Assembly (NCBI GenBank): GCA_029339195.1
Contig: JAPTJF010000157.1
Location: forward strand, 60,033-124,032
Direction: 5' to 3'
DNA from: Micractinium sp. NFX-FRZ
Lineage: Eukaryota; Chlorophyta; Trebouxiophyceae; Chlorellales; Chlorellaceae
DNA length: 64,000 bases
Part shown: piece by piece, positions 36,154 through 48,000 of the stretch
Layout of the letters: the number at the start of each line of letters is the position of its first letter
Numbering within the stretch: position 1 is the stretch's first letter
The notes under the pieces: model-generated
What the model saw: the letters and a program-made list of their open reading frames with translations, nothing else
Databases searched by the model: none
What the model was told of the DNA's origin: nothing
Position numbers and translations under genes: made by a program

Positions 36154-36191
<38 letters not shown>

Positions 36192-36431
36192 ATGCCCCGC
36201 TCTTCTCCTGCCTGACTGCCTCTTGCCTGCCTGTACCTCCCTGCCTCCCTGCCTGCCCGCCCCCCGCAGATCATAGAGCGCGGCACCCACGCCGAGCTAG
36301 TGGAGCTGAGCGGGCACTATTCTGACATGTGGTCCCGCCAGCAGCAGTCGGCGGGACCCAGCGGCTCCGCCGCCGCCTCCCGCCCCGCCTCCATGCTCTC
36401 ACTCTCGCAGCTGCCCGGGGCACAGGAGTGA
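25891..36431 (+). CDS. HMT1: ABC half-transporter of the HMT1/ABCB6 type
   Basis: 846 residues in 26 exons: 25891-26226, 26584-26682, 27031-27146, 27620-27757, 27923-27947, 28236-28313, 28628-28705, 29066-29113, 29360-29442, 29822-29919, 30425-30563, 31003-31056, 31291-31366, 31734-31772, 31922-32041, 32337-32430, 32607-32649, 33054-33156, 33511-33629, 34058-34121, 34353-34394, 34590-34655, 34902-35002, 35291-35405, 35878-35982, 36270-36431. Layout: an N-terminal five-helix-type extra domain (TMD0), six-helix ABC domain with [15 protein letters not shown] and [18 protein letters not shown], linker [16 protein letters not shown], then the ATPase. Walker [10 protein letters not shown] (about 614-622), Q-loop VPQDTVLF, signature LSGGEKQR, Walker B ILILDEG, H-loop AHR (H about 775). 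The length matches animal ABCB6 closely. Relatives in yeast, worm and algae move heavy metals, glutathione/phytochelatin conjugates or porphyrins, often into vacuoles. The Walker B context reads DEGTSALD where DEATSALD is usual. No good GT donor follows exon 7 (28705). Confidence 0.93.
27215..27520 (+). repeat. Three decayed copies of the end of HMT1 exon 3
   Basis: CATGGAGGCCGCNGTGCTGC with the following codons and GTGAGT donor (true exon end 27146) recurs at about 27221-27280 and 27392-27445, with a short trace at 27503-27518. The first copy even keeps a CACAG acceptor and a GTGAGT donor. Confidence 0.9.
28722..28744 (+). repeat. (GT)n microsatellite
   Basis: About eleven GT units in the intron after HMT1 exon 7, immediately downstream of the unclear donor at 28706. 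Confidence 0.85.
29265..29310 (+). repeat. Decayed copy of the start of HMT1 exon 9
   Basis: GTGCAGGGCGGCAGCGGGAA matches the acceptor and first codons of the exon starting at 29360 (about 75-80% over 45 bp by eye). Confidence 0.8.
30072..30097 (+). repeat. Poly-G tract (26 G)
   Basis: An uninterrupted run of G in the intron after HMT1 exon 10. The length may be imprecise because such runs sequence poorly. Confidence 0.8.
30600..30670 (+). repeat. Copy of the end of HMT1 exon 11
   Basis: CTGGATCGCCGTCATTGTGT with downstream ATCACGCCCAGGTGCGCTGC nearly repeats the end and donor of the exon ending at 30563 (two or three mismatches in about 45 bp). Confidence 0.9.
32738..32765 (+). repeat. Poly-G tract (28 G) after a GGT-rich stretch
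   Basis: A run of G preceded by GTGT and GGT repeats (from about 32695) in the intron after HMT1 exon 17. Confidence 0.8.
35764..35823 (+). repeat. Near-intact copy of HMT1 exon 25 start
   Basis: About 58 bp beginning TGCAGGTCTCCCTGGCTGAC matches the acceptor and first 18 codons of the exon at 35878 with about six mismatches. It retains the frame [17 protein letters not shown] and a good acceptor. Confidence 0.95.
36161..36192 (+). repeat. (CT)n(CA)n compound microsatellite
   Basis: About nine CT units directly followed by about eight CA units, in the last intron of the HMT1-like gene. Confidence 0.85.
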
Positions 36432-37424
36432 CCGACCGCTTGCAGCAGCCGAGCGCGTGGGGTGGACGCCGGGGCCAGCTCTTTCCTTGTGGGGGGCTGC
36501 CGGGACAAAAGCGAGCCAGGGGTCGCAAAACTCTACTTTGAGCCATGGCCTCGTTTCGACTGTGCATGCATGGCTCTGGCAGCTTTCGGGGGTTCAGTGT
36601 GGAGGTGGGCCAGCAAGTGCGACCAGCTTCAGGACTGCAAGGCGCCTGCCATGTCTGCACCCGGCCCACCTCCGGGCCCTGGGTGCTGCTCTTTTCTACC
36701 CTCCCCTTTGTACCATCTTCTCACCCTTCCGCTCTACCCGTCTCCCCCGTGTGCCACCCCGCGCACCATCGCAGCCTGCACCCTCGTTACCCGATCCCAC
36801 GCGCATTCGCAGGCCCGTTTACAGGCAGGCTGGCATGCAAGCCAGTGCGCGACGCATCAGGTTTCTGTTGCCAGGATTGCCTTGACAATCAGGCTTGCCT
36901 GCAACTAACAAGCTGACACACACGCACAGGTGTGAGGGGATATCAGCAACCGCCCCGAGGCTGGGGTGGCAGGCCGGGGCGGCTGTGCAGGGCATCAGGG
37001 GAGCAAGCAAGGAATGTGGAGGCAGCGGTCGAGAGGACAGAGCAGGACAGATCAAGGGGGGTTTAAGGCATGGATTGGTGGAGGGTGCAGGTAACCACTA
37101 GCCAAAAGAGGTTGCGACCCATGAGAGGCATGCGATTCAAAGAGGAGAAAAGAAGGGCACGGGGAGAGCTGCAATCGGCACCTGTTTGAACTGGTGGGTG
37201 AAGCTGAGGCGTGCATGGGCTGGTTGCTTTGGGTGAGTTGATTGTGATGGGGGGAGGTTGTGCAATCGATAAAAAGAGGGTTACAGTAGTATGGCTGGCA
37301 AAAATGGAAGAAACACACACCGTGCAGCAGGAGAGTCAGCGACTTGTTCAGGGAAGGAAAGCAAGGCGGGGCTGGCAAAAGCAGGAGTTGAGTAATGATG
37401 GGTGAATGCTGTGCTGCGTCGGTC
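36432..37424. other. Convergent intergenic region, HMT1 / Pro-rich gene
   Basis: About 1 kb holding both 3' UTRs. The only recognisable signal is the minus-strand TGTAA at 37281. The part from about 36900 to 37400 is purine-rich and less GC-rich than the surroundings. No coding potential was recognised. Confidence 0.5.
37281..37285 (-). promoter_or_regulatory. TGTAA polyadenylation signal of the Pro-rich protein gene
   Basis: Minus-strand TGTAA 140 nt after the stop of the secreted Cys/Pro-rich protein gene. Confidence 0.6.
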
Positions 37425-38515
37425 TCATCTGCCTCCAGGCGGGGGGCTCGGTGGTGTGGCAGGGGTGGTGCTGGGCACCACGGGCGTTGTGCCTTGGCTG
37501 CTGCTGGGACCGGGCGTGGGGGTTGGGGTGGTGCCGGGGGGAGAGCCGCCGCTGGCCCCCGCCAGAATCTGCTGGACCGCGGAAGTTGACACTGCAGGGA
37601 TGGGCGGGTAAATTGGGATGGCTGCGGGGCCTGTGCCGGTGGATAGGGGAGCTGCTGGGCTGGGTGGTGTGCTGCTGTGTGCACCTGGCGCAGTCGGGCG
37701 TGGAGCGGGTCCAGTGGCGGGGCTGGGAAGCACGCTGGACGGCAGCAGTTGCCCAGGCGGGGCGCCGGCAAAAGGCGGTGGGACGGCGGTGCCGCAGCCG
37801 CAGGATTGCACGATGCGGGGGCCGTCCACGAAGGCGACTAGGCTGGGGTTGTCGCCGGCGCTGCAAGGAATGGATAGGAGGGCGAGGCAGGCAGCCAAGG
37901 GCGGGAGCGGCACGCAAGGTGAGGCGCGAGGCGACGTGGGTGCTGAGAGGCGGGCGGGAGGGCGGAGGGAGACGAGCAGGCACCCATCACGCCAAGGGTT
38001 GCAGTAGTGATCACGCGATGCTCACGCAGCCTGCACTGACTGGCATGAAATCTGCCCTCCGCTGGTTTCATGTAAAACAACTTCCTGTTGCAAGCTCACC
38101 AGAGGCAGGCGGCCCAGAGCTGCCACTTGGCGGAGTCGCCGGTGGGCAGGTAGGGGCAGCAGAGCTGCGGCGCAAACCCCATGCGCTGGCAGTACTGAAT
38201 CACTGTGCGCAGCAGAGTGTCTTGCTCCCCTTGCGAAGCCCCTGCGCAGGTCGCCGCGGCAGCGCTAGCCGAGGGGCAGCTGCAGACCTGCTGCAGCATC
38301 CTAGGCGGGCGAAGCTGCCTCCGCCCGCCTGTTGCGCCGGCGGTATCGCTGGCGCCACCGCTGCCTGCCCAGGCGGCTCCTGGCCGCTCGGCTGCAAGTG
38401 CTGCGCTTGTAGAGTAGCAGCCGGCCAGGAGAGCCGCAACGAGGAGAGGGAGCGTGGGGAAGACCCGTCCGGGGCGCGGCCTTGCCGGCCGCTGGCCGCC
38501 TGCTGGGACGCCCAT
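37425..38515 (-). CDS. Secreted Cys-rich/Pro-rich wall-like protein, 283 residues
   Basis: Two exons, 38100-38515 and 37425-37860, joined within a Cys codon. The N-terminus has a basic stretch and a hydrophobic core (FPTLPLLVAALLAGCYSTSA), a likely signal peptide. A compact domain follows with about ten cysteines: VCSCPSA, TCAGAS, TVIQYCQRMGFAPQLCCPYL, WQLWAACLWCAGDNPS and QSCGCG. The C-terminal half is dominated by Pro, Ser, Thr and Ala, ending in TPTPGPSSS and ATPPSPPPGGR, the style of hydroxyproline-rich algal wall glycoproteins. Specific function is unknown. It shares a 567-bp divergent region with the receptor-like kinase, which suggests but does not prove co-regulation. A non-ATG extension upstream stays open, so the ATG at 38515 is a choice. 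Confidence 0.72.
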
Positions 38516-39082
38516 GGGCTCCACCAGTGGTTGCCTGGCTGCCTGTGCTGCCCACTCGCGGGGCGCCGGCCGCCGGCCGGCCGCGTTGCTGTGCCTTGCT
38601 CGCAGCGGAGGGGCTTCTTTGCTTTGTTTTTCACTTCCTGGGGATGTCCGAGCGTGAGAGGTGCAGCGAGCAACTCTGCCCAGGGAAGGCACACGAAGGG
38701 CAGCCCTCTTGCATGGAGGGAGTTGCCTGCTTGGACTGCTCGCCACCTTTGCATTCACTCGCTCGCGCCCTCCAACTCTCGCTCTGCACTTGACTTCACG
38801 ACCTGTCCCACTTACAGCAGACAGCAGAGCCCCGAGAGAGGCTTGAGCCTACCTGCGCTGGCCCCACCTCTGAGTCGCCTGCAGCAGGGCAGCAGCAGCT
38901 CCTCTGGGCCTGTGCCAGCCGAAAATGGAGCTAGCGGCACTCTCAGCATAGGTCAGGCAGCCCGCCCGCTTGGAGCACCTTGCTCGCTTTCTCAGCGCGT
39001 GCCCTCCCGGCAGGCGCTTGAGGGCAGCGGACCACCCCAGGCCGCCCTTCCCAGGCAGCAGAAAGGGCGAGCTAGGCCCCTG
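38516..39082. promoter_or_regulatory. Divergent promoter region, Pro-rich protein / receptor-like kinase
   Basis: A 567-bp spacer between divergent ATG codons of two secreted or surface proteins. No named element can be supported by eye. Confidence 0.4.
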
Positions 39083-42000
39083 ATGCGTCGGAGAGTGGCC
39101 AGCAAGGGGACGGTGCAGCGGCGCACGGTCCGACCAGCGGCCGCACCTCCGCCGCTTGCGCTGCTCCCGCTACTCCTGCTGGCGTGGGTTGCCACACCGG
39201 CAGCGGCGCAACCGCCACCTCCGGCGGCGGATGGGCAGTTCACAGAGCAGGCGGGGCAGTGCCCGGTGTCAGTTCGCTATGAGGTCAGCCTTGGCCAGGG
39301 CGCGGCGGCCCCACAGGTGCCCATCTTTGTTGCCGCCGTCACGATCCATAACAACCTCAATGTGAGTCGGGCCGATCAGTGGGTGCTGCCATGCAGGGTG
39401 GGAAAGGGGGACTGGAGTTTGTGCACGGGCGCAGCTGGGTGCTGCGTGCAGGTCGGTTGGCCTGCTGGGCTGCACCCAGGCTGCGGCGGCTATGGCGGCT
39501 GCCGTTGGGCCGCCGCATCCTGGCGCTAATTGTTGGCGCCGCAGGGTGTCTGGACCGCCCTACACACTCTGCCTGCACTGCTTACCCACCCGCGCTGCGC
39601 TCTCAGATGCCCCAGAGCCTCGACCCCCGGCAACCTCCCAGCCACTGTGTCCTCGACCCTCAGCACGTTGCTGGCGCTGAGCACCCACCTGTGCCTGCAC
39701 CCACCTTCTGTGCTGACTGCTGCCTGCCTGCCTGCCTATCTACAGTACTCAATTGAGGACTGGCGCCTGGGCTGGACCTTCCCCTACGGATCTGTCATCA
39801 AGTCGCAGCAGGTGCGGAGGGGCACAGACCCGGCTGGGCACGTGGGGTGTCCGAGGGGTGCGCTGTGCGCGTGGGTGCAGGGTAGCGCTTACAATGCCAT
39901 GTCCCAGTCAATTGGGTAGCTGTCATTGTTCCTCCTTCAAGCTACTGTTCCTTCGGGCTGCTCACCTTCAAGCGTGTTCACCAGACCCTCACCCCCTGCC
40001 CTCCCGCACCTCGCTGTCCACCCCCACGCCCACCCTGGCAGGACATTTTCGACCCCGACCTCACGCTGATCAACCCCGACACAGCGGCCCCCACCATCGA
40101 GAGTTTGAGCGGCAACCACTCGGTGCTCCCACAGGACGAGCTGTTCTTCAACTTTCTGGCAAACAAGGGAGCGGGTGAGGGGGATGCGTGTGCTGGCGGG
40201 AAGATACTTCATTGCTGCTGTTGGTTTCTGGAGGCAGCAAGTATTTGAGCACAGCAGCTGGGAGGCGGCATGCCAAAGCAAAGCTGGCACGCACGCGGCG
40301 CACTCGCTGGCATTGTTCCGCGGAACGAGCAGTCGAGGGTGGTCAACCTTTTACCGCAGCCAGTGCCATATGCCCCTCCCTGACGCAACAGACCCGCTGA
40401 TTGTATGTGTGCACCGCCCACCGTGCCGGCGCTTGCACCTGCAGCCCACCTGGGTGTATCATTCATTCACACTCACCCAAAACCCTTCCTTGTCCCCCGC
40501 ACAGGTGCGCTCAACGCCTCCAACCCCTACGGCGTGGGAGCTCTTGAGCAGGTGGCATTCAACAACATGCGGTGCACCATGCTCAACGCTGCGCCTCTGG
40601 CGGCCCCCGCGCCTGGGCCACCTGGCGCCAATGCCACGTCAGCAGCGCCCGCTGAGCTGGCGCCGGTGGACGCCACGGACCTGCAAGTGGACTACACCCC
40701 CATAGAATATGTGGATCAACCCTTGGTCTCCACATTCACACAGTTCCTGGTCAGGTGAGCAGGAGAGGGGGGCTGGGGATGGGGAGCAGTGGTGAAAGCG
40801 GAGGCGGCGAGGGTGCCGGAGCAGGCGCCGAAAAGCGACGGGCGGCCTTTGTGGAGGGCTTTTTGCTGTCATGAAGGTCAGCCCAAGTGCACATATCCCC
40901 AGCACTCCCTCTTTCCAACCCTTTCCACTATCCGACCCCACCCGCTCCCTAACCCTCGCCACCTCACCCCTGCCCACGCCCCATCCCCGGCTTGCCCAGG
41001 CTGACCAACGTGCGCAACACGTCAGCCATCAACATGTCCTCAGTCAGCCTGCAGTACTGGTTTGACGGCCCCCTGGACGGCACCCCCCTGTTTGCCCTGC
41101 GTGCCCCCGACCAGTTCTTCACCGTGCGCTGCGAGTGGGCCACCACAGGTGCAAGCTGGTGGGGTGGCAGGGGGCCAGGGTAGGGCAGGGCGGTGTGGGG
41201 GGCATGGGGCGCTGGGGATGAGGCCCTCAAGAGTGGGTAACCGCTGGTGATTGCGGGCAGGCGCATGTTGGTGCTACAGCAGGCGGACCCATGGCGGGGC
41301 AGGTGGCTGCGTGGGGCGGTGGGTGCTTCTCAAGCTGAGGCAGCGCGAGGCAGGGCGGGCGAGCAGCTGCCAGCAGCTGGAGCGCAGCGCCGAGTGGACC
41401 CTGCTGCCGATGGCCTCCCTTTTGCTTCTTAGAGCTAACAGTATGGAGTGCCCTCCTCGCCCCCCACCCCAGGCTGCGAGAGCGTGTCCCTGCAGCTGCG
41501 CCCCGGGTACGACTCCGTGCCCGGCGCCGCCTTCATGCTTAACATCAGCCTCAACGCCAAGGCGGGCCTGCTGCTGCCCTCGGGGGAGCACGCGCTGCCG
41601 GCCTTCTTCCTGGGCAAGTGAGTACCCGCGACAGCAGCACCGGCGGGTTATGGGTTTGTGGAGCGAGGGACAAACTGGGTGGGTGGGTTTGGGGGCAGGA
41701 CAGGCCACCCGTACCCCCCAGCCTGGTGACCCCCATCCGTACCTTGCGCCCCAGCCAAATTCAAGCAATCGCCCGCCCTTGCACGCCCTCTGCCGTTCCC
41801 CCTGCAGCAAGGGGGTCGACACCATGGATTTGCTGGTGACACTGACCACCAAGCGTGGGGTGGCGCTGCTCAACTCCACACAGGCAAGGCCCGCTCACGC
41901 TGCCAGCTCAGCAGCACGCCGCGCAGGAAGTGTTGGGTGCAGCATGGGGCTGCCAGCCCACTGGCTGCCTGCCACCTGTTGCTTGCCAACAAGGCCGCAG

Positions 42001-45000
42001 AAGGGCTGGGTGCCCGGCATTACGGGCGCAACTTGCTCCGAGCCCTCCATTGCTGTCAAATCAAGGCGGTGCCTCCCGCCCACCAGCTGGCTGTTCCTTC
42101 TGGGCGTCCCTGACCTGCCCCTCTCCCTACCCCCACCCCCACCCTCCTGAGCAGGACTACTCGTTCCTGGAGACCCCTGAGGAAGAGGCGCCCACTAATG
42201 CCACCATCATCCCGCGCCGGGCACTCCCCAACCCCCACATCCCCGCATACCTTAACGGCAGCCTGGTGTGGGGTGTGCTGCCCAGGCCGCCCGCCAGCCA
42301 GGCGCCAGGCGCCAGCCAGGCGCCGGTGGCTGAGGCGGCGCAGGTGCCGGGGCTGCCGGCGGGCATCACTTGCGAGTCGATCAAAGATGGACTGGGGCAG
42401 AACTGCGGGTGAGCCTGAGCAGGCCGACAACGCACATGGGGGGCAAGTGTGTGGGGAGGGCGGCTGGGGTATGATCCTAGCTGCCTTCAGCATGTGTCGT
42501 GCGTGAAGCTTTCCTGCCGCTCCGCTGCTGCTGCTGCTGCTGTCTCGCCTCTGGCCTTCGCACTCTGCTCAATGAATCACCCATTCGCCTGACCGCCCAT
42601 CCCCTACGCTGCCACCCTGGCCCAGTCTTCCCACACAGGCTGATGGCGGTGCTTGATCCCTTGCCACAACTCACTTCCTTGTCCCACCTGTCTGTCCTTG
42701 AACCTGTGATGTCCCACCCACTCCCCGGCAGGCTGATGGCTGTGTACTGCTGCGAGGTGATCGACCCGATGGAGGAGCCCTCGCCCGTCATCCCCGAGCA
42801 GTGGCCCCCGCTGGCGCTACCCACGCCTGCCACTGAGGCCACCGTGGTGCCAGCACCTGTGGAGGACCGTTCCCTGGTGTCCCCCGCCACAGGTGGGTCC
42901 ATGCTGGCTGGCTTGCAAGGCAGCGCGCAGCACGGGTCGCAGCGTGCACCTCGCAGCGACTGCTAGGTTTCTGGCAGATGCGTCTGCTGCCTCTGTGTGC
43001 ATGCCCGCTGCACATGCCTACTCTTGCCTGATCAGCTGCTTGCCTTCTGACCACTGTGTGTCCGCCACACTGACCCCTTCATGTGCGCGTCTTTGGCACC
43101 CTGCCCCGCCCTGCAGACAGCAGCATGGCCCCCGCCTCCCCGCCTGCCAGCGCCAACGGCAACAGCAGCTCCTCTGGAACTGCTGTTGGCGCTGTGGTCC
43201 CAGAAAGCGCCAGCCACAAGGGGAGCAGCAGCACAGGCATGATAGCTGGCATCGTCGGCGGCCTGGCGGGCGTTGCTGCGCTGGCCACCGCAGGCGGCTT
43301 TGTGCTGTTCCTGCGCCGGCGCCGGCGGCAGCAGAGGGCTGACAAGGACAAGCTTCTGCTGTCAGAAGGCCAGCAGGAGATGCTGAGCGTGGGCATCAGC
43401 AAAGGAGGAGACAGCCCTGGGAGCGCGGGCCAACCGCCGGCTGCGCTGTTTGTGGGGGTACCGCAGGGCAGCGCCTACAAGGGTGCACGTGAGACGGGCC
43501 TCACAGCAGTGCTGGTGCCCGGTGGCGGCGGCGGCGGCACGCCGCGGCCGCTCTGGGGCGGCGGAGCGTCTGTGCACGGCGCAGCACCCGGGTACCTGCA
43601 TGGCGGTTCAGGTGGGCGGAGGCGGGCAGGCAGCAGGGAGGCGGGCCTCCTTCTATCGTCTTTTCCTGTAGTACCAGCCCTTTCCTACCTCGCTTGCCCT
43701 CCACCCTCACCTGCTGCGCTCTCCCCTCACCCCACCCCCACACGCACACCCCACACCCCACCTTCCCCCCGCCTGCCCTGCAGAGGTGGGCACCTCGGTG
43801 CAGAGCAGCCCCAGCAAGGCGGGCTCCCTTGCGCCGCTGCTGCGCACCCAGCTGTCTGCCGGCGGCACGCTGGTGCGCAGCGCTCTGATCAAGTTCCCCA
43901 GCGGGGTCAGCGGGGTAAGCAGCCATGAGAACCCAATGTTTGAGGATGGCATCATGGGGGCGCTCGAAGGAGAGGAAAGCGGCTGGGGCGGCAGCGGCGA
44001 CACGCTGCCGTCGGTGCTGCCTCAGCACGTCGGCAGCTGGGAGCTGCAGTCACAGGTGGTGACGCAGCAAGCCTTCCAGCAGGCACAGCAGGCAGCCGAG
44101 GCAGCAGCAGCCGAGGCGGCTGCAGCGGCTGCCACGCAGGCAGCAGCAGCAGAGGAGGATGGGTGGCGGCCGGATGTGCTGGCGATGATGGAACGCAAGG
44201 GGGCCACAGGTGGGGAGTGATGGGGGTGTGAGCGGCGGGGTAACGCGGTGCAATATTATGTATGCGGACGTACCGCCGGGGCGGCTGTGCACGTGTTGAC
44301 GTACCGCCGGGGAGGCTGTGCATGTGTTGCTCTGCTGCACGGCAAGTTGCCCACAGGTGGTTGGGCTGCACTCAGTGGGGGGCTTGTGGGGGGGTGGGCG
44401 GGGCAGCAAGGGAGGCTGCAAATTTACATTCTTGGGACCCGCATGAAGGCGCCAAGCATGGGGCGCTGCCTGGCCGTGCCTTGTGTGGGCCAGAATGGGC
44501 AGGCTTGCTACAGCAGGCAGCATGCCTGGCCGCAGTCACTTGCCATCCCCTCGGAGCAAGCCTCCCTGCTGCTCACCCCCCCCCCCCCCCACCTCCACAC
44601 ACACCACCACCACCCGTGGCGCAGCTCCCTCTGTCCTGGGAGACCCGCGGCAGCAGGCCCAGCGTGCCCAGCAGCGGCAGCGGCGCCGCACCAGCGGAGG
44701 CGACGGCGGCGACAGCAGCAGCGACGAGAGCGAGGAGGGGCAAGCTGGCAGCCCTGACGCCCCCGGCATGACGGCTGCTGACTGGCAACTGCGGCGCACC
44801 AAGTCGTGGGACGGACACGTGCACAACACGGCATCACTGGGTGACTCGCTGCCAATGGTGAGCCTCGCTTGATCCTCTGTGCCTCTTGCGCCCCACTCGA
44901 GGGTGGCACGGACAAGGAAACCATGGGGGAGCCGCGCGCGTTGAAGCAGTGTGGACGAGCCTGCTGTTGTCGGCATTTAGTGCAGCGCGCAGCAGTGCAC

Positions 45001-48000
45001 CCACCTGCTTCCCACCACTAAACTCGGCGCCCTTGGCATCCCCGCTGCCCACGCTTCCCCCTTTCACAGTTCCTGCGCCGCCCGCGCGGCCCGCCGGCGC
45101 AGCTGCTGCGCGCGCTGCCGCCCATGCCGTCGCTGGGGGCGCCCGTCATGCTGTCCAGCGAGTGCGCGCCGGATGTGGATCTGTTTGTGGATTATGAGAG
45201 CGAGATCAAGCCCTTCCTGGGACGCTGCCTGGTGAGCTGTGAAGCCGCTTGCTCGTGCGGAAGAGGCAGGGGGCATAAGTTATGGGCAGCCCTGTGCGTG
45301 GATCATGGGGCTGGAAGCACGCCCCGCTGTGCGGAAGAGGCAGGGGGCATAAGTTATGGGCAGCCCTGTGCGTGGATCATGGGGCTGGAAGCACGCCCCA
45401 CTCGGGACGCTGCCTGAGGGTGGGCTGTGCTCTGCTCTGTCCCCATCGCTCTGTTGGCAAAGGCGCACAGGCACATGCTGAACACATGACCAACGCGTGG
45501 CTGCCCTGCCCGTGGTTTTCTTCTCAGCCCACCTCTCCTTCCTAACCTCCCACTGAGCCCCTGCCAGGCATTAAAGGATTCAGAGCATTGCAAGAGGCCA
45601 CCCCAGGTCCTCCCCACGCTCCACACCTCACCCCACCCATGCCTCCTCTGCCCCACCCCAACCCCACCCCTGCGCAGGGCACCGGCGGGTTTGGCGCCGT
45701 GTATGAGTGCACCTGGCGGGGCAAGCGGGTAGCTGTGAAGAAGCTGCCGCACTTTGGGGCCGACCAGGCGTGCAGCGAAAGCATGTACACAGCGCTGCTG
45801 CGGGAGATTGAGCTGGCATCAAAGTTCAGCAGCGACAGGTGGGTGCCCAGCACACCTGACTGATCTCAGTTGCCTGCTGTGACAGGTCGAGCTGGGCAAG
45901 GGGCCAGCTGGCTTGTGGATGTATGTGGGAGGACTTGCGGGTGCCTGCCTGACGTGTGGGAGGGCTTAGTAACCGGCAAGTATGAGCCGCCGCTTGACCT
46001 GTCTCACACCAAGCCGTGCTCTTCCCCGCACACGCATGCAGGCTGGTGAAGGTGCACGGCGCCTGCACCGCCGACTGCGAGCATGTGTGCTTGATCATGG
46101 AGCTGCTTGAAGGTGCGCGGGGTGGTGAGGGGCTGCCTGCCCTGATGACAGCCGGGCATGCGCCTTTGCGCCACCCTGCGCCGGTTGGATAGGCCTGGGG
46201 GGAGTGGGAGGCGCATATTTGTTCACAGTCGCGTGTGGAGCCCGCGTGAGAGCGGCAGTACCAGGAAGCGCGCTCGTCAACCACAGCCTGTGGACAAAAG
46301 AGCAAGGCACTCATGAGGCCCTCATGCGATTCTGTGCAGGCGGCAACCTGTTCCAGCGCATTTACGACCGCTGCAAGCGGCGCATGGGGTACCTGGAGAT
46401 CCTGCAGGTCCGACCGGGGGAAGTGTGTCGGGGCGGAGGAGATGGGGAGAGGGAGGCAGGGTTCTTGCTAGTGGTGGACTGCTGCTCTGGGGCACGGAGC
46501 ATCGGCAAAGGTTTGGCGCACTGAACTGTCGCATTGCCTTCTTAAACAAACTGCCTGCCCCGCCTGCCCCGCCCGCCCGTGCAGCTGGCTCACGACGTGG
46601 CAGCGGGGCTGGCCTACCTGCACCCCTCAGTGGTGCACCGGGACCTCAAGCCGCAGGTGGGTGATCGTGGGGCAGCTCTGCTAAGCAGGTCGGCGGCCTG
46701 GGGCGCTGTGGCGCTGCTCCGGGCTGCTTTGGTTGGGGGGGTGTGGTGGTGCACTGGGACCTGAAGCGCAGACGGGTGCAGTTTGGAGCGTACTGCACAA
46801 GCACAAATGCACCCCCCTTCCTCGCCTGCCCTGCAGAACATCCTGATGGACTCACATGGGCGCGCCAAGCTGGCCGACTTTGGCATCAGCAGGGTGAGGC
46901 AGCTCTGTGGTGCTGTGCTGCGTGGCATGCATGCTGTGCCACCTCATGCGCCACCTGCATGCTTCAAGTAGACTGAAGCATCCGAGCGGGAGCGTCGGCC
47001 AGCAGGTCTTGGGGGAAATGCCCGCGGCATCGAGCTTGCTTGGATTCTTACATTTGACTTGCCTGCTCCTTCACCTTATCGCTCGCCTGTGGCATCCATC
47101 TCTCTTCAGGTGAAGGACCCCACCAAGAGCTACCTGAGCCAGGTCACCAACGACAACGGCACGGTGAGCACGGCACGGAGAGGTGATGGCTTGTGAGGAG
47201 CGCCAGGACTGTGGGGCCGGTACTGTTGATTTGGGGTACACGCGAGGGACGGGCAGCGCATGCGGGCCTCCCCAGCGGTGATGCCCTTACGTGGCCCACC
47301 TTGGGCTCTGTGCCAGCATCTGCTTGCCGCCTCACAGCAACCTCATAACTTCCCCTGGACCACCCTCCTGTGCAGCCGAACTACATGGCGCCCGAGCAGT
47401 TCAACGGCAGCCGGGTGGATGAGAAGGTGGGTAGCTAAAGGGCTTTGGGGGCCGTGGTGTGGCCATCGTACTCGTCTTGGTGCTCATAGGCCCGCAGCTC
47501 CAGGCACTCTTCTGGGCACTTGCCTTTCAATGTGTCAGCCAGCTGAGTGTGTTATGCAGCCTCATTGTAGCACGAACTCAGTTCCCTCTCTTGTTGCTGC
47601 CCTGGCCCCCGCAGGTGGATGTGTATGCGCTGGGGGTGATACTCAACGAGTGCTACACGCGGCGCCAGCCCTGGCGCGACTCCCAGCACTTCTTCCAAAT
47701 CATCCTCAAGGTGGGGGGCCCACAGGTGTTTTTGTTCATTTGTGCGTTGGTTTGTTGGTTTTCGTTGGTTTGGGTGTTCCTCACTGCGGAGCGGAGGAGT
47801 CCAGGCGTTCAAGGGCCACAAGGCGGTGGCTGGAGCTTGCTTGGAGCGGCGCCCGTGCCTGTGCCCCTTTGCCCGCTCGCACCCGCCCCAGCCTGCCCGC
47901 ACCGCCGCAAGGTCTCTGCCTCTCTGGCTATCCTCGCCCACATGCCCGCTCCTGCACAGGAGCTGACAGGTAGCTAGCATCGGGGATCCCCACCCACCCC

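Noticed and set aside
37406..39529. A 707-codon plus-strand open frame
   Set aside because: Its left half is antisense to the secreted Cys/Pro-rich protein gene and has no protein-like features. Only the part from the ATG at 39083 is the true first exon of the receptor-like kinase.
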